Assembly: GCA_029261535.1 (NCBI GenBank)
Contig: JAJDBF010000061.1
Location: 62,001-126,000, forward strand
Source: Nitrospinaceae bacterium
GTDB taxonomy: Bacteria; Nitrospinota; Nitrospinia; Nitrospinales; Nitrospinaceae
Reading direction: 5' to 3'
Length of the DNA: 64,000 nucleotides
The position numbers and the translations under genes were made by a program. Position 1 is the first letter of the stretch, and each line of letters starts with the position of its first letter. Below, one piece after another: positions 1 through 8,745 of the stretch. The notes beneath the pieces were generated by a model. It ran no database searches, was not told the origin of the DNA, and saw only the letters and a list, made by a program, of their open reading frames with translations.

Positions 1-536
1 TGCAGGATGAGGAGAAGGATATCGATTTCCCGCGAGGTCGGGTCCGCCTTGCGTGTCAGGGAAGACACCATGACATCGCGAAACCGGATATCCTCTGGGT
101 CCCGCAGGAATGCCTGTAGAAATATCCGCTGTGCCTCATAATCCTCAATACCCGTTGCCAGCAGATATTCGGCGTACTCCTTAAGAGCTCGCTGACGAAG
201 ACGCTTGCCGGTTCCCGGCCAAAAATAGGAGGAGCGGGTGAAATCAATTAAATTTTTAAAACGGCTATTGATTTCCTCACGACCGGCCTGTAAATCAATC
301 TCGCGCAGGCCAGCAAGCGCACGGGCGAATCGCCAATCGCCGAGGAAGCCGAAGGCAATGATCCCAACAACCATCGAGGTGCCCAGCAGTGACCATTTCA
401 GAACGGTGTCGTCGACCTGCATGCCGTGAAAAAATACTTCGTGCATGGCAAACAAGACTCCGTAGCCGCAAGTGATCATCAGCATCACCACAACGCCCAT
501 GCGAACGAAGATGAATTTAAAACCCTGGTATACCAT
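1..536 (-). CDS. Membrane protein, C-terminus cut by window edge
   Basis: An open reading frame of about 178 codons runs from an ATG at 536 leftward off the window with no stop. The start overlaps the end of the penicillin-binding protein gene by 20 bp, which suggests translational coupling. The N-terminal part has two hydrophobic stretches (about residues 6-30 and 45-65), followed by a soluble part with Tyr- and Leu-spaced helices of the form ALKEYAEYLLATG and AQRIFLQAFLRDP, reminiscent of TPR-like helical repeats. I do not recognise a family. Position suggests an envelope role next to PBP1A, but that is inference only. Confidence 0.7.
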   Translation of the reverse strand, partial: MVYQGFKFIFVRMGVVVMLMITCGYGVLFAMHEVFFHGMQVDDTVLKWSLLGTSMVVGIIAFGFLGDWRFARALAGLREIDLQAGREEINSRFKNLIDFTRSSYFWPGTGKRLRQRALKEYAEYLLATGIEDYEAQRIFLQAFLRDPEDIRFRDVMVSSLTRKADPTSREIDILLLIL

Positions 537-2577
537 TACCCGTTGCCTGTCCTGTCACAGGGGGAGCCGGAACCAGTTCATGGCTCGATCCCATAGTTTC
601 GTTGAACAAAGGTGCCATCCGGAGAGGTGCTTCCAGTTTAATCGCAACCTCCAGCGGATTTGGAGAATTGGCTGTGGCGAGGTAGCCCGTGTTCGCTTCC
701 ACTCTGGCAAAGCGAATACCGTCCGGCACCGGGAACTTTACCTGTGCCTTACCCTCAAGTGCCTTCTGCATGAAGTATGTCCAGATTGGAGCCGCCGCAG
801 AAGCACCCGTTATGCCCTTGTCATTTTTGTCGAGCATGGGGAGGTTATTGTCTTTACCCACCCAGACGCTGGTCGATAAATCTTTGGTGAACCCGTTGAA
901 CCAGGCATCTTTAAAGTCATTGGTGGTGCCCGTTTTTCCACCGGCGGGATGCTTGAAGCCCATACGGCGGACCACCCTGCCAGTTCCCTGATCCACAACT
1001 CCCGACATCATATCGAGTAGGGGGTAAATCGCTTTCTGTGAAAACTTCTGCACCCCGTGATAAAAATGTTCGTAGAGCGGAATGCCTCGGTAATCTTCAA
1101 CCCGCTGAATCATGTAGGGCTCGTTCACAACGCCGAGGTTGGCAATCGCACTGTAGGCAGAAGCCATTTCCAAAGGTGAAACACCGGAGGTCCCAAGCGC
1201 CAGCGATAAATGCGGTCCCAGATGGCTGGTGATACCAAACTGTCGTGCGGTGCGGATCACCCGCTGGGGTGTGACCTGATGAATCAGTTTGGCGGACACC
1301 ACATTGAGGGAACGCATCAACGCTTTTTTCAAAACGATAGGACCATCGTATTGATCGTTAAAATTTTTGGGTTGCCAGGGTTTCGAGCCCGGCACCGGGA
1401 TGGTCACCGCTTCATCCACCACAATGCTGGCCGGGTTGAGACCAAGATGCTCCATCGCGGTGAAGTATACGAACGGTTTGAAGGAAGAGCCCGGCATACG
1501 CACATTGGACACCGCCCGGTTGAACTGGCTCTGAGAATACTTGCGCCCACCCAGCATGGCACGCACGGCACCGGTTTTATTTTCAACCGACACCAATGCC
1601 GCTTGCAAGGGACGCACCCCGTCGAGTTCCGGCTTGAGTCTTTTTTCAAGAGCGGTGAGGTGAGTCTCCACCGAACGCTGGGCGAATCGCTGATAGCGGG
1701 AGTCCAGAGTGGTAAAAATTTTGAGCCCGCCGAAATGAACAAATTCCTTGCCGTACTTTTCTTCCAATCTCGACAAAACAAAATTCACAAAGTACAAATT
1801 CGGATTGGATTCCTGTTTGACCGGCACCAGGCCCAACGGCTCATTCAACGTGGCATTCATCTCGCCTTGCGTAATGAAACGAAGTTTTACCAGGCGATTT
1901 AAAACGTATCGTGTGCGTTCCATGGCCCGATCCAGATTCATATAAGGATTCCGGTGATTGGGTGCGTTGGGCAACCCCGCCAACATTGCCGCCTGTAGCA
2001 ACGTCAGGTCGCGCGCTCGTTTTCCAAAATAAAGAAGCGATGCCTCCTCCACCCCATACGCGCCACTGCCAAAGTAAACCTGATTGCAGTAGGCCTCTAA
2101 TATTTCCTCTTTGGAAAATGCACTTTCCATTTGAAAAGCGATTAATAATTCCTTGAACTTCCGGATCCACACCCGGTCGAAAGCGAAGAACAGGTTTTTT
2201 GATAACTGCTGGGTGATGGTGCTCGCTCCCTGCACAACACGACCAGCACTGACATTGACGATGATGGCCCGCACCAGGCCAATATGATCAATGCCGTGAT
2301 GGTCAAAGAACCGGGAATCCTCGGTGGCAACAATCGCCTTGGTGAAATGCGGACTGACTTCGTTCAGCGAAACAGGATGGCGCTCGCCCAGTACCTTCAT
2401 CACCTCACCATCGGCGGAATACACCTCGGTGGGGAGACTCAAAGCAATTTTATCGAGGCTGTCCGGCAATTGTGGAAGCTGATCTTTCACCATCTGATAA
2501 ATCCCAACCGCACCAAAGAAACCCACAAGAATCAGGACATAGATTCCGAAAAATAAATTTTGAAGGAACGACCTCAC
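517..2577 (-). CDS. mrcA: Class A penicillin-binding protein 1A (glycosyltransferase/transpeptidase)
   Basis: Bifunctional peptidoglycan synthase of 686 residues: polymerises lipid II and cross-links stem peptides in the periplasm. An N-terminal membrane anchor (about residues 8-30) is followed by a GT51 domain with catalytic Glu86 in EDSRFFDHHGID and the QGASTITQQL motif. The transpeptidase domain shows S364-S-F-K367, S423-L-N and K548-T-G. The length is short for the family and there is little C-terminal extension. The start codon is GTG, whose GTGA overlaps the stop of the upstream gene by 4 bp, so the two are probably translationally coupled. uppP, which recycles the lipid carrier used here, lies elsewhere in the window. 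Confidence 0.95.
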   Translation of the reverse strand: MRSFLQNLFFGIYVLILVGFFGAVGIYQMVKDQLPQLPDSLDKIALSLPTEVYSADGEVMKVLGERHPVSLNEVSPHFTKAIVATEDSRFFDHHGIDHIGLVRAIIVNVSAGRVVQGASTITQQLSKNLFFAFDRVWIRKFKELLIAFQMESAFSKEEILEAYCNQVYFGSGAYGVEEASLLYFGKRARDLTLLQAAMLAGLPNAPNHRNPYMNLDRAMERTRYVLNRLVKLRFITQGEMNATLNEPLGLVPVKQESNPNLYFVNFVLSRLEEKYGKEFVHFGGLKIFTTLDSRYQRFAQRSVETHLTALEKRLKPELDGVRPLQAALVSVENKTGAVRAMLGGRKYSQSQFNRAVSNVRMPGSSFKPFVYFTAMEHLGLNPASIVVDEAVTIPVPGSKPWQPKNFNDQYDGPIVLKKALMRSLNVVSAKLIHQVTPQRVIRTARQFGITSHLGPHLSLALGTSGVSPLEMASAYSAIANLGVVNEPYMIQRVEDYRGIPLYEHFYHGVQKFSQKAIYPLLDMMSGVVDQGTGRVVRRMGFKHPAGGKTGTTNDFKDAWFNGFTKDLSTSVWVGKDNNLPMLDKNDKGITGASAAAPIWTYFMQKALEGKAQVKFPVPDGIRFARVEANTGYLATANSPNPLEVAIKLEAPLRMAPLFNETMGSSHELVPAPPVTGQATGNGIPGF

Positions 2578-3467
2578 GGCAGTCCCCCATCGTTTGAGAA
2601 AAAAGTCAGGTTGTCCATCTCCTGCGGCGAGCGTTCGATAAGCGACAACATATTATTGGCCACTTCCCTGGGTACCGGAATAAGAAGGACTTGCGTATAA
2701 AAATCGGATTCGTATTCGATACCAAAGACCACCGCTTCAGGAAACTGCGGACTTTCGTTTTGGACCCCAACGCGGGTGATATGAAATTCTTTGGATAAAA
2801 ACCACTGGGGATCGGGAAATAAAGTTTCCTGAGTGATCGGGTCCAGGGTTCGCATCACTTGAAGAAATTCCTGAATGGGGTAGATCGACTCCGCTTGAAA
2901 CTTCTGCGCCTCCAGGGTTCCTTCTTCCACTGTCCGGGTCGACTCAATGTCTTCTATCTGATCCACAGAAAGAAACACTTCGCGGATGGGAAAGTTCTGG
3001 GCATTGATAAAACTCACGGTGATCCAGGACCCGAAGCGATTCAGCAAAACCCGGTGCCAGGATTTATTGGAATCTATTTCGATCAACTCGAAAGGAGAAA
3101 TCATCCGCCGCGCCCACTGACCGGGAAAATCAAAATATAATTGCAGAAATTTTTCGCGAGAAACCAGCAGAGGAAAAGAAGGATTGAGCGACTGAAATAA
3201 TTCGCGGAAAGATTTGATGGAATTGGCGGAGACTTTGCGTAAATTTTGATTGGAGAGCAAGGACTGGATTTTCTTTTGTGCGGCGATCTGCTCCTGATCC
3301 CGTTCCCACATGCGCCCCAGTTGAGCCCGCTGGTGGTTGTTCCATTTCAAAAAATTGCCGACAGCTTTTTCAGCGGCTTTGCCATAAAATTCTGCGATGC
3401 CCAAAAAGACCAGAAAGGAGAAAAATACCAGGCCATTCAGGTAGCCTTTAACAGATTTTTCTTTCAA
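2574..3467 (-). CDS. Unknown single-pass membrane protein upstream of PBP1A
   Basis: A protein of 297 residues that I do not recognise. It has one N-terminal transmembrane segment (about residues 11-28, GLVFFSFLVFLGIAEFYG), a charged, probably helical region (about 30-90, rich in Gln, Glu and Lys) and a mixed C-terminal domain. The start is TTG at 3467, preceded by GGGA in the end of the regulator gene, which stops only 4 nt upstream; the 3' end overlaps the PBP1A start by 4 bp. This tight packing between an XRE regulator and PBP1A suggests an envelope or cell-wall accessory role. No catalytic motif is visible. Confidence 0.75.
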   Translation of the reverse strand: MKEKSVKGYLNGLVFFSFLVFLGIAEFYGKAAEKAVGNFLKWNNHQRAQLGRMWERDQEQIAAQKKIQSLLSNQNLRKVSANSIKSFRELFQSLNPSFPLLVSREKFLQLYFDFPGQWARRMISPFELIEIDSNKSWHRVLLNRFGSWITVSFINAQNFPIREVFLSVDQIEDIESTRTVEEGTLEAQKFQAESIYPIQEFLQVMRTLDPITQETLFPDPQWFLSKEFHITRVGVQNESPQFPEAVVFGIEYESDFYTQVLLIPVPREVANNMLSLIERSPQEMDNLTFFSNDGGLP

Positions 3468-3471
3468 GATA

Positions 3472-4122
3472 TTATCCCACCGTAATTTTTCGGATCGATT
3501 GGGTGACTGACTTCAGTTTGCTTATCTTTTCACGCAGTGATTTGCGATTGAGCTTTTTTCGGCCTGGCTTTCCAGGTCGGCATTCCGCATCCGGCTTGAT
3601 AGCACCCGCCTGCCCCAGCATCCGCGATTGCGCCTCTCTGTTTTTTTCATCTTCCGCGCTGACGGTACTGAGCAAAACCCCTTTTCCACTACGGGTTGCT
3701 TTGTATTTTTTCCCAAGGTTCTTCAGAAACGCGCTCTGCTCCAACTCCGGAATTTTCCGGATACATGCCAGTAGTTTTGTTTCAGAAGGGCCCAGGGTAA
3801 TCAGTGATTCGGGAGTCTCTGTTTTAAATTTAACCACTCCCCGTTTCATATCGCAGGACTTTATTTCCGGCACCGGGTTATCCAGCCGCTCCCCCATTAC
3901 GGGTACCAGTTGGTGGCGATCCATTTCCTCTGTGAGCAATCGCTCAAGAGAAATATTGCCCAGGCGCGACAGCATGACCAGGACGCTGACAGGAGCATCC
4001 CGCTCACCCGCCTCATACCGGACATAGGTGCGAAAACCGACCTTCAGAATTTCCGCCATGGCCCCCTGAGTGCATTTCAGTTCCTTGCGAATAGTTTGAA
4101 TATTACGGGCCAATATGGACAT
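3472..4122 (-). CDS. XRE-family DNA-binding regulator
   Basis: A protein of 216 residues. The N-terminal 60 or so residues form a helix-turn-helix of the XRE/Cro type (LARNIQTIRKELKCTQGAMAEIL, then RTYVRYEAGERDAPVSVL). The middle is unassigned, and the last 40 residues are very basic (many Lys and Arg), which could add nucleic-acid contacts. The ATG at 4122 is preferred over a TTG one codon upstream because AGGAG lies 6 nt before it. It heads an apparent operon with the unknown membrane protein and PBP1A. An inverted CTGATA/TATCAG pair around its promoter could be an autoregulatory operator. Confidence 0.8.
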   Translation of the reverse strand: MSILARNIQTIRKELKCTQGAMAEILKVGFRTYVRYEAGERDAPVSVLVMLSRLGNISLERLLTEEMDRHQLVPVMGERLDNPVPEIKSCDMKRGVVKFKTETPESLITLGPSETKLLACIRKIPELEQSAFLKNLGKKYKATRSGKGVLLSTVSAEDEKNREAQSRMLGQAGAIKPDAECRPGKPGRKKLNRKSLREKISKLKSVTQSIRKITVG

Positions 4123-4125
4123 CAA

Positions 4126-4508
4126 GTGCTCCTCTTGATTGAATGGGACGGTTCAGGTTGGTCAAGAATTCAGGCAGGTTATCAGAAGACTAAAGTAGGG
4201 GAAAAGACCCTTGAACCTGATAATATCTTGCCCCTGCTTTTATTGTCAAGGTATCAGTAAATAAAGCGGTTAGGCAAATGTCACTCAGGAACCCATCTAT
4301 ATTTAAAAAACCGCAGATAATGTGGATGAAATTTTGACAAGCCGCCTGTTTTTTGACGGAAAACACCTCGTAGTCAAACAGACGACCACAATAATCTCTT
4401 TATTTACGATGGGTTAAGAGATCACTGCTTTTCACCGAGATGGTACGGATATTGCTTTTAACTGGTTACCAGAAAGTGCGATCAACCTTTTATTGGAGAT
4501 TAAGGATC
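4126..4508. other. Divergent intergenic region
   Basis: About 380 bases between the XRE gene and the small plus-strand gene. It holds the minus-strand promoter listed separately. TTGACA occurs near 4334 on the plus strand but without a convincing -10 at the right distance. An ATG at 4440 opens the downstream frame early, but no ribosome-binding site precedes it. Nothing else was recognised. Confidence 0.5.
4220..4249 (-). promoter_or_regulatory. Sigma-70-type promoter for the XRE-PBP operon
   Basis: On the minus strand TTGACA (4249-4244), an 18-nt spacer and TATTAT (4225-4220) lie about 100 bp upstream of the XRE start. CTGATA (4217-4222) and TATCAG (4252-4257) form an inverted repeat flanking the promoter, consistent with binding by a dimeric regulator. 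The promoter match is visible; the operator role is inference. Confidence 0.55.
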
Positions 4509-4874
4509 ATGGAACCAGGCGACCCTATGGAGGAGCATTATTCCCAACTGAGTAAGGCGATTGTGAAGGCTATTTCCAATTCTCCAGAAATCAATTCCTT
4601 ACTGACCGACCTCAAGGAAAAGGGCTTGATCACACCCGAGTCCTATTTCAATTTTATTTTGAGTCTTGAGGAACTGTCGACGCTACTCGAAATCTCAAAA
4701 CTTCCGGACAACATTTACAAGATGGAACCCAAGCCAGACTCTCCGGCAGAGATCGAATCAAAAAACAAGGATGAGGTCACTGAGTATTCAGAGAACGAAA
4801 TGCGCTTCGAGGAATATTACCGCAAGGTGTTTAACGAGCGGGAATGGTTAAGAAAAGTACGTCTTAAATTTTAG
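4509..4874 (+). CDS. Small acidic hypothetical protein
   Basis: A soluble protein of 121 residues with no recognised domain. It starts MEPGDPMEEHYSQL and is mainly charged and predicted helical (LLTDLKEKGLITPESYFNF, then LEELSTLLEISKLP), ending in the basic stretch FNEREWLRKVRLKF. The ATG at 4509 is chosen because AAGGA stands just before it, with GGAG further upstream; the frame is open back to 4440 without a site there. It stands alone, convergent with the small gene at 4892. Function unknown. Confidence 0.6.
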   Translation: MEPGDPMEEHYSQLSKAIVKAISNSPEINSLLTDLKEKGLITPESYFNFILSLEELSTLLEISKLPDNIYKMEPKPDSPAEIESKNKDEVTEYSENEMRFEEYYRKVFNEREWLRKVRLKF

Positions 4875-4891
4875 GTGCCTGCCAAACCAGC

Positions 4892-5083
4892 TCAGGCTTC
4901 CATTTGTTTAAAGACGCTACCGTCGCAGGACACATACTTGATCTGACGGACTGGCACGATGATCACTTCTTTGGAGGTGGTCACCTCGAGCATTTCCAGA
5001 TCATCGCTGATGTAATGTTTTTCTGTGTCTTCAAGAAACAATTCATTATTGTCGACAAAAACCACTTTTAACCAGTAAGACAT
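4892..5083 (-). CDS. Small hypothetical protein, 63 residues
   Basis: A short beta-rich protein (MSYWLKVVFVDNNELFLED, then EVIIVPVRQIKYVSC) with no recognised family. The ATG at 5083 is supported by AAGGGTGG upstream; the frame extends 10 codons further to a TTG without a clear site. It lies 51 bp downstream of the radical SAM gene on the same strand and could belong to the same transcript. Two Cys-containing positions near the C-terminus do not form an obvious metal motif. Confidence 0.55.
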   Translation of the reverse strand: MSYWLKVVFVDNNELFLEDTEKHYISDDLEMLEVTTSKEVIIVPVRQIKYVSCDGSVFKQMEA

Positions 5084-5134
5084 ACGCCACCCTTCTGAAT
5101 GAACTTTCACCAACCTCTACTCCGACTTGATTGC

Positions 5135-6337
5135 TTAAGCGGGCAAAGTCACCTGCTCGAATTTTTTTGTGAGAGGATCTCTCACATAATCTTCAATATA
5201 GTTTTTGATATAACCCTTCTCATACAATTTGGTATTCGATTTTGCTGTGTTCACTTTATGGAGAACGCGAAACCGTTTCCTCGGAAACCATGATTTGAAT
5301 TCATCAAACGTGGTTCCTGCGATATCCCGGTCATTCCCGGACGGATGCTCCATGATAACCTTGGGCAAATATACCATGCCCTGCCCGTTCAATCGTTTTG
5401 CCACATCCTCAAAAGTGAGTAGCGTCGTACAGTCTGAATCTCCGCCCAACATCGCATTGGGGACATACAGGTACTTCGCGCGATTTTTCCGAAACAACGT
5501 GAGAATTCGGTAGATATTGCCGGAGACGACCACCCAGTCATTCTTTTCCAGTTCACAAGCATCAAATGTTTTTAGAATTTTCTTGCGGTTGAGCCAGGCG
5601 GTGATGTAGGACTCCGTGTGCAATTGCGTCATGTTGGGATAGCCCGCGTCATATATTTTTTCAGCTTCCTCAGCGAGGTGACGCCGCCCGGTTCGCATCA
5701 CTTCTGTCGTGCCGGAGTCGATGTATTTGAGAGGTGTCAGGCACCCCATCCAGAGTGCACATTCGGGGTTCACCCGCGAAATCACTTTGGCATCGGCGGC
5801 CATGGTATCTGGCCCAAACGAATAAAAATTAGCTGAAGTCACAGAAGGACCGTCAATAAGTTGCAACACCTGCTGGACGGTAGGGCCATGGGGCATCAGT
5901 TGCCTACGCGCCGTCCCTAGAGTGATGACGGACAATTCAAAATCAATCCGACCTGGATATTTTTTAGCCAAGTAGTTGATTCTGTCCGGCCTGGCATAAC
6001 CCACCGTGAAGAAAATAACTTTTTTGTCGGTTGTGTCGAGAAATTCCTCCAGCCAGCCCATGGCTTTGGGGTGAAGAAAAAGGTCAGTCCACTCCATATA
6101 TTCATTGCCGCCCAGTAACCAGGCTTCGTTTTCTTTCGTGGGGTAACTCTGGATTTCGCGGAGGATAAATTCCCAGTGTTCCTGGGTGGTTAGCGGGGCT
6201 TCGATGGTGGGGCGATAGCTGTGATCTTTTTCATAACAGAAGGTGCACTTGACTGGGCAGGTCTTCCCAAGGCTGAGGGGTATTTTGCGTTCCCGTATTT
6301 CCTGGCGAAAAACATTATAAAGAACTTCAGAATCCAA
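5135..6337 (-). CDS. Radical SAM protein of unknown specificity
   Basis: A protein of 400 residues with an N-terminal radical SAM cluster motif, Cys27-x3-Cys31-x2-Cys34 (KTCPVKCTFCYE), which binds [4Fe-4S] and S-adenosylmethionine. The rest fits a TIM-barrel-sized core followed by a C-terminal domain (about 270-400) with WVVVSGNIYRIL and NAMLGGDSDCTTLLTFEDV. The latter faintly recalls the C-terminal half of DUF512-type radical SAM proteins (asparagine-glycine loop, then LLTG-D); I do not claim membership. The TTG start at 6337 has AGGGGGG 5 nt upstream. It follows a small helical protein by 30 bp, probably in one operon. Substrate unknown. Confidence 0.85.
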   Translation of the reverse strand: MDSEVLYNVFRQEIRERKIPLSLGKTCPVKCTFCYEKDHSYRPTIEAPLTTQEHWEFILREIQSYPTKENEAWLLGGNEYMEWTDLFLHPKAMGWLEEFLDTTDKKVIFFTVGYARPDRINYLAKKYPGRIDFELSVITLGTARRQLMPHGPTVQQVLQLIDGPSVTSANFYSFGPDTMAADAKVISRVNPECALWMGCLTPLKYIDSGTTEVMRTGRRHLAEEAEKIYDAGYPNMTQLHTESYITAWLNRKKILKTFDACELEKNDWVVVSGNIYRILTLFRKNRAKYLYVPNAMLGGDSDCTTLLTFEDVAKRLNGQGMVYLPKVIMEHPSGNDRDIAGTTFDEFKSWFPRKRFRVLHKVNTAKSNTKLYEKGYIKNYIEDYVRDPLTKKFEQVTLPA

Positions 6338-6367
6338 AACGGCCCCCCTACTTTTGCGACCGGAAAT

Positions 6368-6700
6368 TCACTGCCAACTATTAAAAGCTTCCAATAGTGA
6401 CTTCTCGATCGGAACCTCTTCTTTCTGTTCTTCTGTCAGCTCTCCCACCATACTGTTCAGATGAACAGCCGCGCACCCCATGTAGGCAATGCCTTCCTGG
6501 TCAAGCTTGTAAGATCCACCTTTCAATTTTTTAGTCAATTCAGCCAAATGATTGGCATCTTCGGGATTGACACCGGCGCAGGACTTGAATGCATCCATTG
6601 CCTCCTTAAAACTTTTTTCCTGGTGGAGGGTCATCCCGTTTTTAAAAAATTCCTGGGCTTCCCGGACCTGTTCAACCGTTACGGATTGTTGTCGAGCCAT
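6368..6700 (-). CDS. Small TPR-like helical protein
   Basis: A protein of 110 residues. VREAQEFFKNGMTLHQEKSFKEAMDAFKSCAGVNP reads like one tetratricopeptide-type helix pair (A/G-x-x-x-F/L-x-x-x-x-Y/F-x-x-A pattern), and a second less regular pair follows (KLDQEGIAYMGCAAVHLNSM). Such modules usually bind partner proteins. It starts 30 bp upstream of the radical SAM gene on the same strand, so the two products may work together. No catalytic residues are visible and the specific role is unknown. Confidence 0.65.
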   Translation of the reverse strand: MARQQSVTVEQVREAQEFFKNGMTLHQEKSFKEAMDAFKSCAGVNPEDANHLAELTKKLKGGSYKLDQEGIAYMGCAAVHLNSMVGELTEEQKEEVPIEKSLLEAFNSWQ

Positions 6701-7073
6701 AATGAATTCTCTGCTGTCCCTGATAGGGTGATACTAAAAATTTTAAAATTTTCTAATAGAGGTCATTATATCACGCTTCCCGTTATTCCCTTTTACCCGG
6801 AACCCGGGTGCGGGCGGCCTCTAACATGACCCAAAAGAAAAGCCCGCCAATGCCGGCGGGCAAATTCGTTTTCCAATTCCTTGACCTGTTTCGATGAGAA
6901 AAATCGGGGCCACAGTTTAATTAAAGGGGTGCTCTAAAATTTTCACAGTATTTCTTGCGAACAACCTGTACGCCGCAACAAGAAAGCCCGACATCCAAAG
7001 CCTCTCTCTCAAATAACCTATGACTCAACAGACCCTTCCTGTCACCAGGGACAGGCAGGTGGCCTGAGGGAAG
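6701..7073. other. Gene-free stretch with terminator and hairpins
   Basis: About 370 bases. It contains the minus-strand terminator listed separately, a CCTGTC/GACAGG hairpin near 7040-7057, and at 6926-6945 the motif AAAGGGGTGCTCTAAAATT, which resembles the ends of the dispersed element described at 10350 and 47103. No coding potential was recognised. Confidence 0.5.
6833..6861 (-). terminator. Rho-independent terminator
   Basis: GCCCGCC/GGCGGGC form a 7-bp stem with a 6-nt loop. Read on the minus strand, the stem is followed by TTTTCTTTT. It would end the transcript of the small lipoprotein gene at 7074-7244. Confidence 0.8.
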
Positions 7074-7244
7074 CTACTCGCCTCCGCCAGCTTTATCCGG
7101 ATTTGGGATGTCTTTCTCGACCGCTGTGGGGTTATCGTATTTCTGTTTGCAAACACCATGAGGACAAACACCCATCGCATCCTCGCACCCGGTGGTCATT
7201 AGGGAAAAGGCGATAAACATTATCGCGATGGCCAGCTTTTTCAT
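7074..7244 (-). CDS. Small lipoprotein
   Basis: A 56-residue precursor with a lipoprotein signal peptide: MKKLAIAIMFIAFSLMTTGC, so Cys20 would be lipidated. The mature part is about 36 residues with two further Cys (VCPHGVC), a possible disulfide or metal pair, and a Lys/Asp/Pro-rich tail. The ATG at 7244 is clear because AAAGAGGAG stands 6 nt upstream; the open frame extends 17 codons further but has no site. A separate transcription unit ends at the hairpin at 6833-6861. Function unknown. Confidence 0.75.
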   Translation of the reverse strand: MKKLAIAIMFIAFSLMTTGCEDAMGVCPHGVCKQKYDNPTAVEKDIPNPDKAGGGE

Positions 7245-7322
7245 CAATTTCTCCTCTTTGTTGGACAACACATAAACCTGCACATTACAAGACACGCCTT
7301 TTTATCACATTTTCCAAACATT

Positions 7323-7832
7323 TCAATCTATTTTTTCCTCTTCGGCCCCATTTTTTCTTTTCATCCGTTCCATGTAAAGCCGGGCCCGGACAAGTTGCCT
7401 GTGTGCCTTGGTATCAATCCCGATTACAAAGAAATAGCCGATCACTCCCAGAATGACTCCAAGAATCCCCCCACCCAGCCAGAGAGCCCCAAAAACTTCC
7501 CCGCTGAGTTGCTTGATACTATCCATTGACAGATCGTCCAATAAGCCACTGTCAAAATGCGTTCCCAATATTTCAGCACCCAAATAATAAGTTGCAAAGT
7601 AAATGGGAGGTGCCGTCAGAGCATTGGTCAACTGGGCCGCCACCACAGCGACTATCTTGCTACATCTCAAAACAGCCGCCAGCACCAGCGCGATCCCTGT
7701 TTGAAATCCAAATGTCGGGGTGGTGCTGATAAACAATCCCAAAGCCATCCCACGGGCCATACTCTCCTGGCTGGTTTGCAGGCGAATAAACCGGTAATAC
7801 ATATATCTAAAGACTCGACGTATAGTTTCCAT
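7323..7832 (-). CDS. DUF2062 family membrane protein
   Basis: A 169-residue integral membrane protein with the DUF2062 signature in SMARGMALGLFISTTPTFGFQ and a following hydrophobic region (ALVLAAVLRCSKIVAVVAAQLTNALTAPPIYFATYYLG). It has three to four membrane segments, including one at about 125-145, and a basic cytoplasmic tail (RLYMERMKRKNG). DUF2062 proteins have no assigned reaction; some are fused to glycosyltransferases. It stands divergently from birA with only 55 bp between the starts. Confidence 0.8.
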   Translation of the reverse strand: METIRRVFRYMYYRFIRLQTSQESMARGMALGLFISTTPTFGFQTGIALVLAAVLRCSKIVAVVAAQLTNALTAPPIYFATYYLGAEILGTHFDSGLLDDLSMDSIKQLSGEVFGALWLGGGILGVILGVIGYFFVIGIDTKAHRQLVRARLYMERMKRKNGAEEEKID

Positions 7833-7887
7833 TACAATTGGTTTTGGATTTTAGATAAAAAGCAGGGAGCCAACTTATTGAACATTA

Positions 7888-8745
7888 ATGGGTAGGCAAA
7901 TTTTCGGGAACACAACTCAATCCAACCTCATTATACCGGACCCACATCAATACGCCATGTATGAAGACCCACTAGATACCGCTTTCCTGATCGAAAACAC
8001 AAAAACCAGCCTTCTCGGCTCACGCTGGGTCTTTGAAAAAAGCATCCCCTCAACCAATGACCTCGCTCGAGAACTGGCCAAGGAGGGTGCCCCGGAAGGC
8101 ACGGTGACCCTCTCTGACGCTCAATCTCAGGGTAAGGGGCGATCAGGCAGGTACTGGGACTCGCCGCCGCAGGGAGGCATCTATCTATCCACATTGGTGT
8201 ACCCGGCCAACCCGCTGGACGTGGCTCCCTTCATGACCCTGCTGGCAGGGGTGGCTGTCGCCAATGCAATTTCTACCTGGTGCGAAGTCACTTTGAAATG
8301 GCCTAACGATCTGCTCGCTAAAGACAAAAAGGTTTGTGGCATCCTCTGTGAACTTCTACCGGACCTTAAGCCCATGCCAGCGATAGTGATCGGAATAGGA
8401 CTCAATGTCCATCAGCAAAGCTCTGATTTTTCTCAGGAGCTTCGACAAACAGCCACATCATTATTTCTGGCAACAGGCCAGCACCTGCCTCGCACAAAAA
8501 TTATCAGGAAATTGATCGAAGAGTTGGATCGGGAATACCATGACTTCTTTAAGGAGCAACCGCAACGTATCATCCAACGCTGGTCTGACAGAAGCTGTAT
8601 GTTCGGTCAGATCGTCACCCTCAGCAAAGGCTCCCGACGGGTCAAGGGATTGGTCAAAAGGCTAGATTCCAAGGGGTATCTGGTCTTGGAAACGGAGGGT
8701 GGAGAGGAGGTATTCTCCGCAGGCGAGGTCACTCTAAAAAAATAA
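7888..8745 (+). CDS. birA: Biotin-[acetyl-CoA-carboxylase] ligase
   Basis: Forms biotinyl-AMP and transfers biotin to the carrier lysine of acetyl-CoA carboxylase in the cytoplasm. The ligase core shows STNDLARELA, the biotinyl-AMP loop GKGRSGRYWDSPPQGG, LKWPNDLLAKDKKVCGIL, and the C-terminal SH3-like domain (about 240-285, GQIVTLSKGSRRVKGLVKRLD). No N-terminal winged helix is present, so this is the monofunctional group I type and not a repressor. An ATG at 7957 is an alternative start; neither has a strong ribosome-binding site. Confidence 0.93.
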   Translation: MGRQIFGNTTQSNLIIPDPHQYAMYEDPLDTAFLIENTKTSLLGSRWVFEKSIPSTNDLARELAKEGAPEGTVTLSDAQSQGKGRSGRYWDSPPQGGIYLSTLVYPANPLDVAPFMTLLAGVAVANAISTWCEVTLKWPNDLLAKDKKVCGILCELLPDLKPMPAIVIGIGLNVHQQSSDFSQELRQTATSLFLATGQHLPRTKIIRKLIEELDREYHDFFKEQPQRIIQRWSDRSCMFGQIVTLSKGSRRVKGLVKRLDSKGYLVLETEGGEEVFSAGEVTLKK

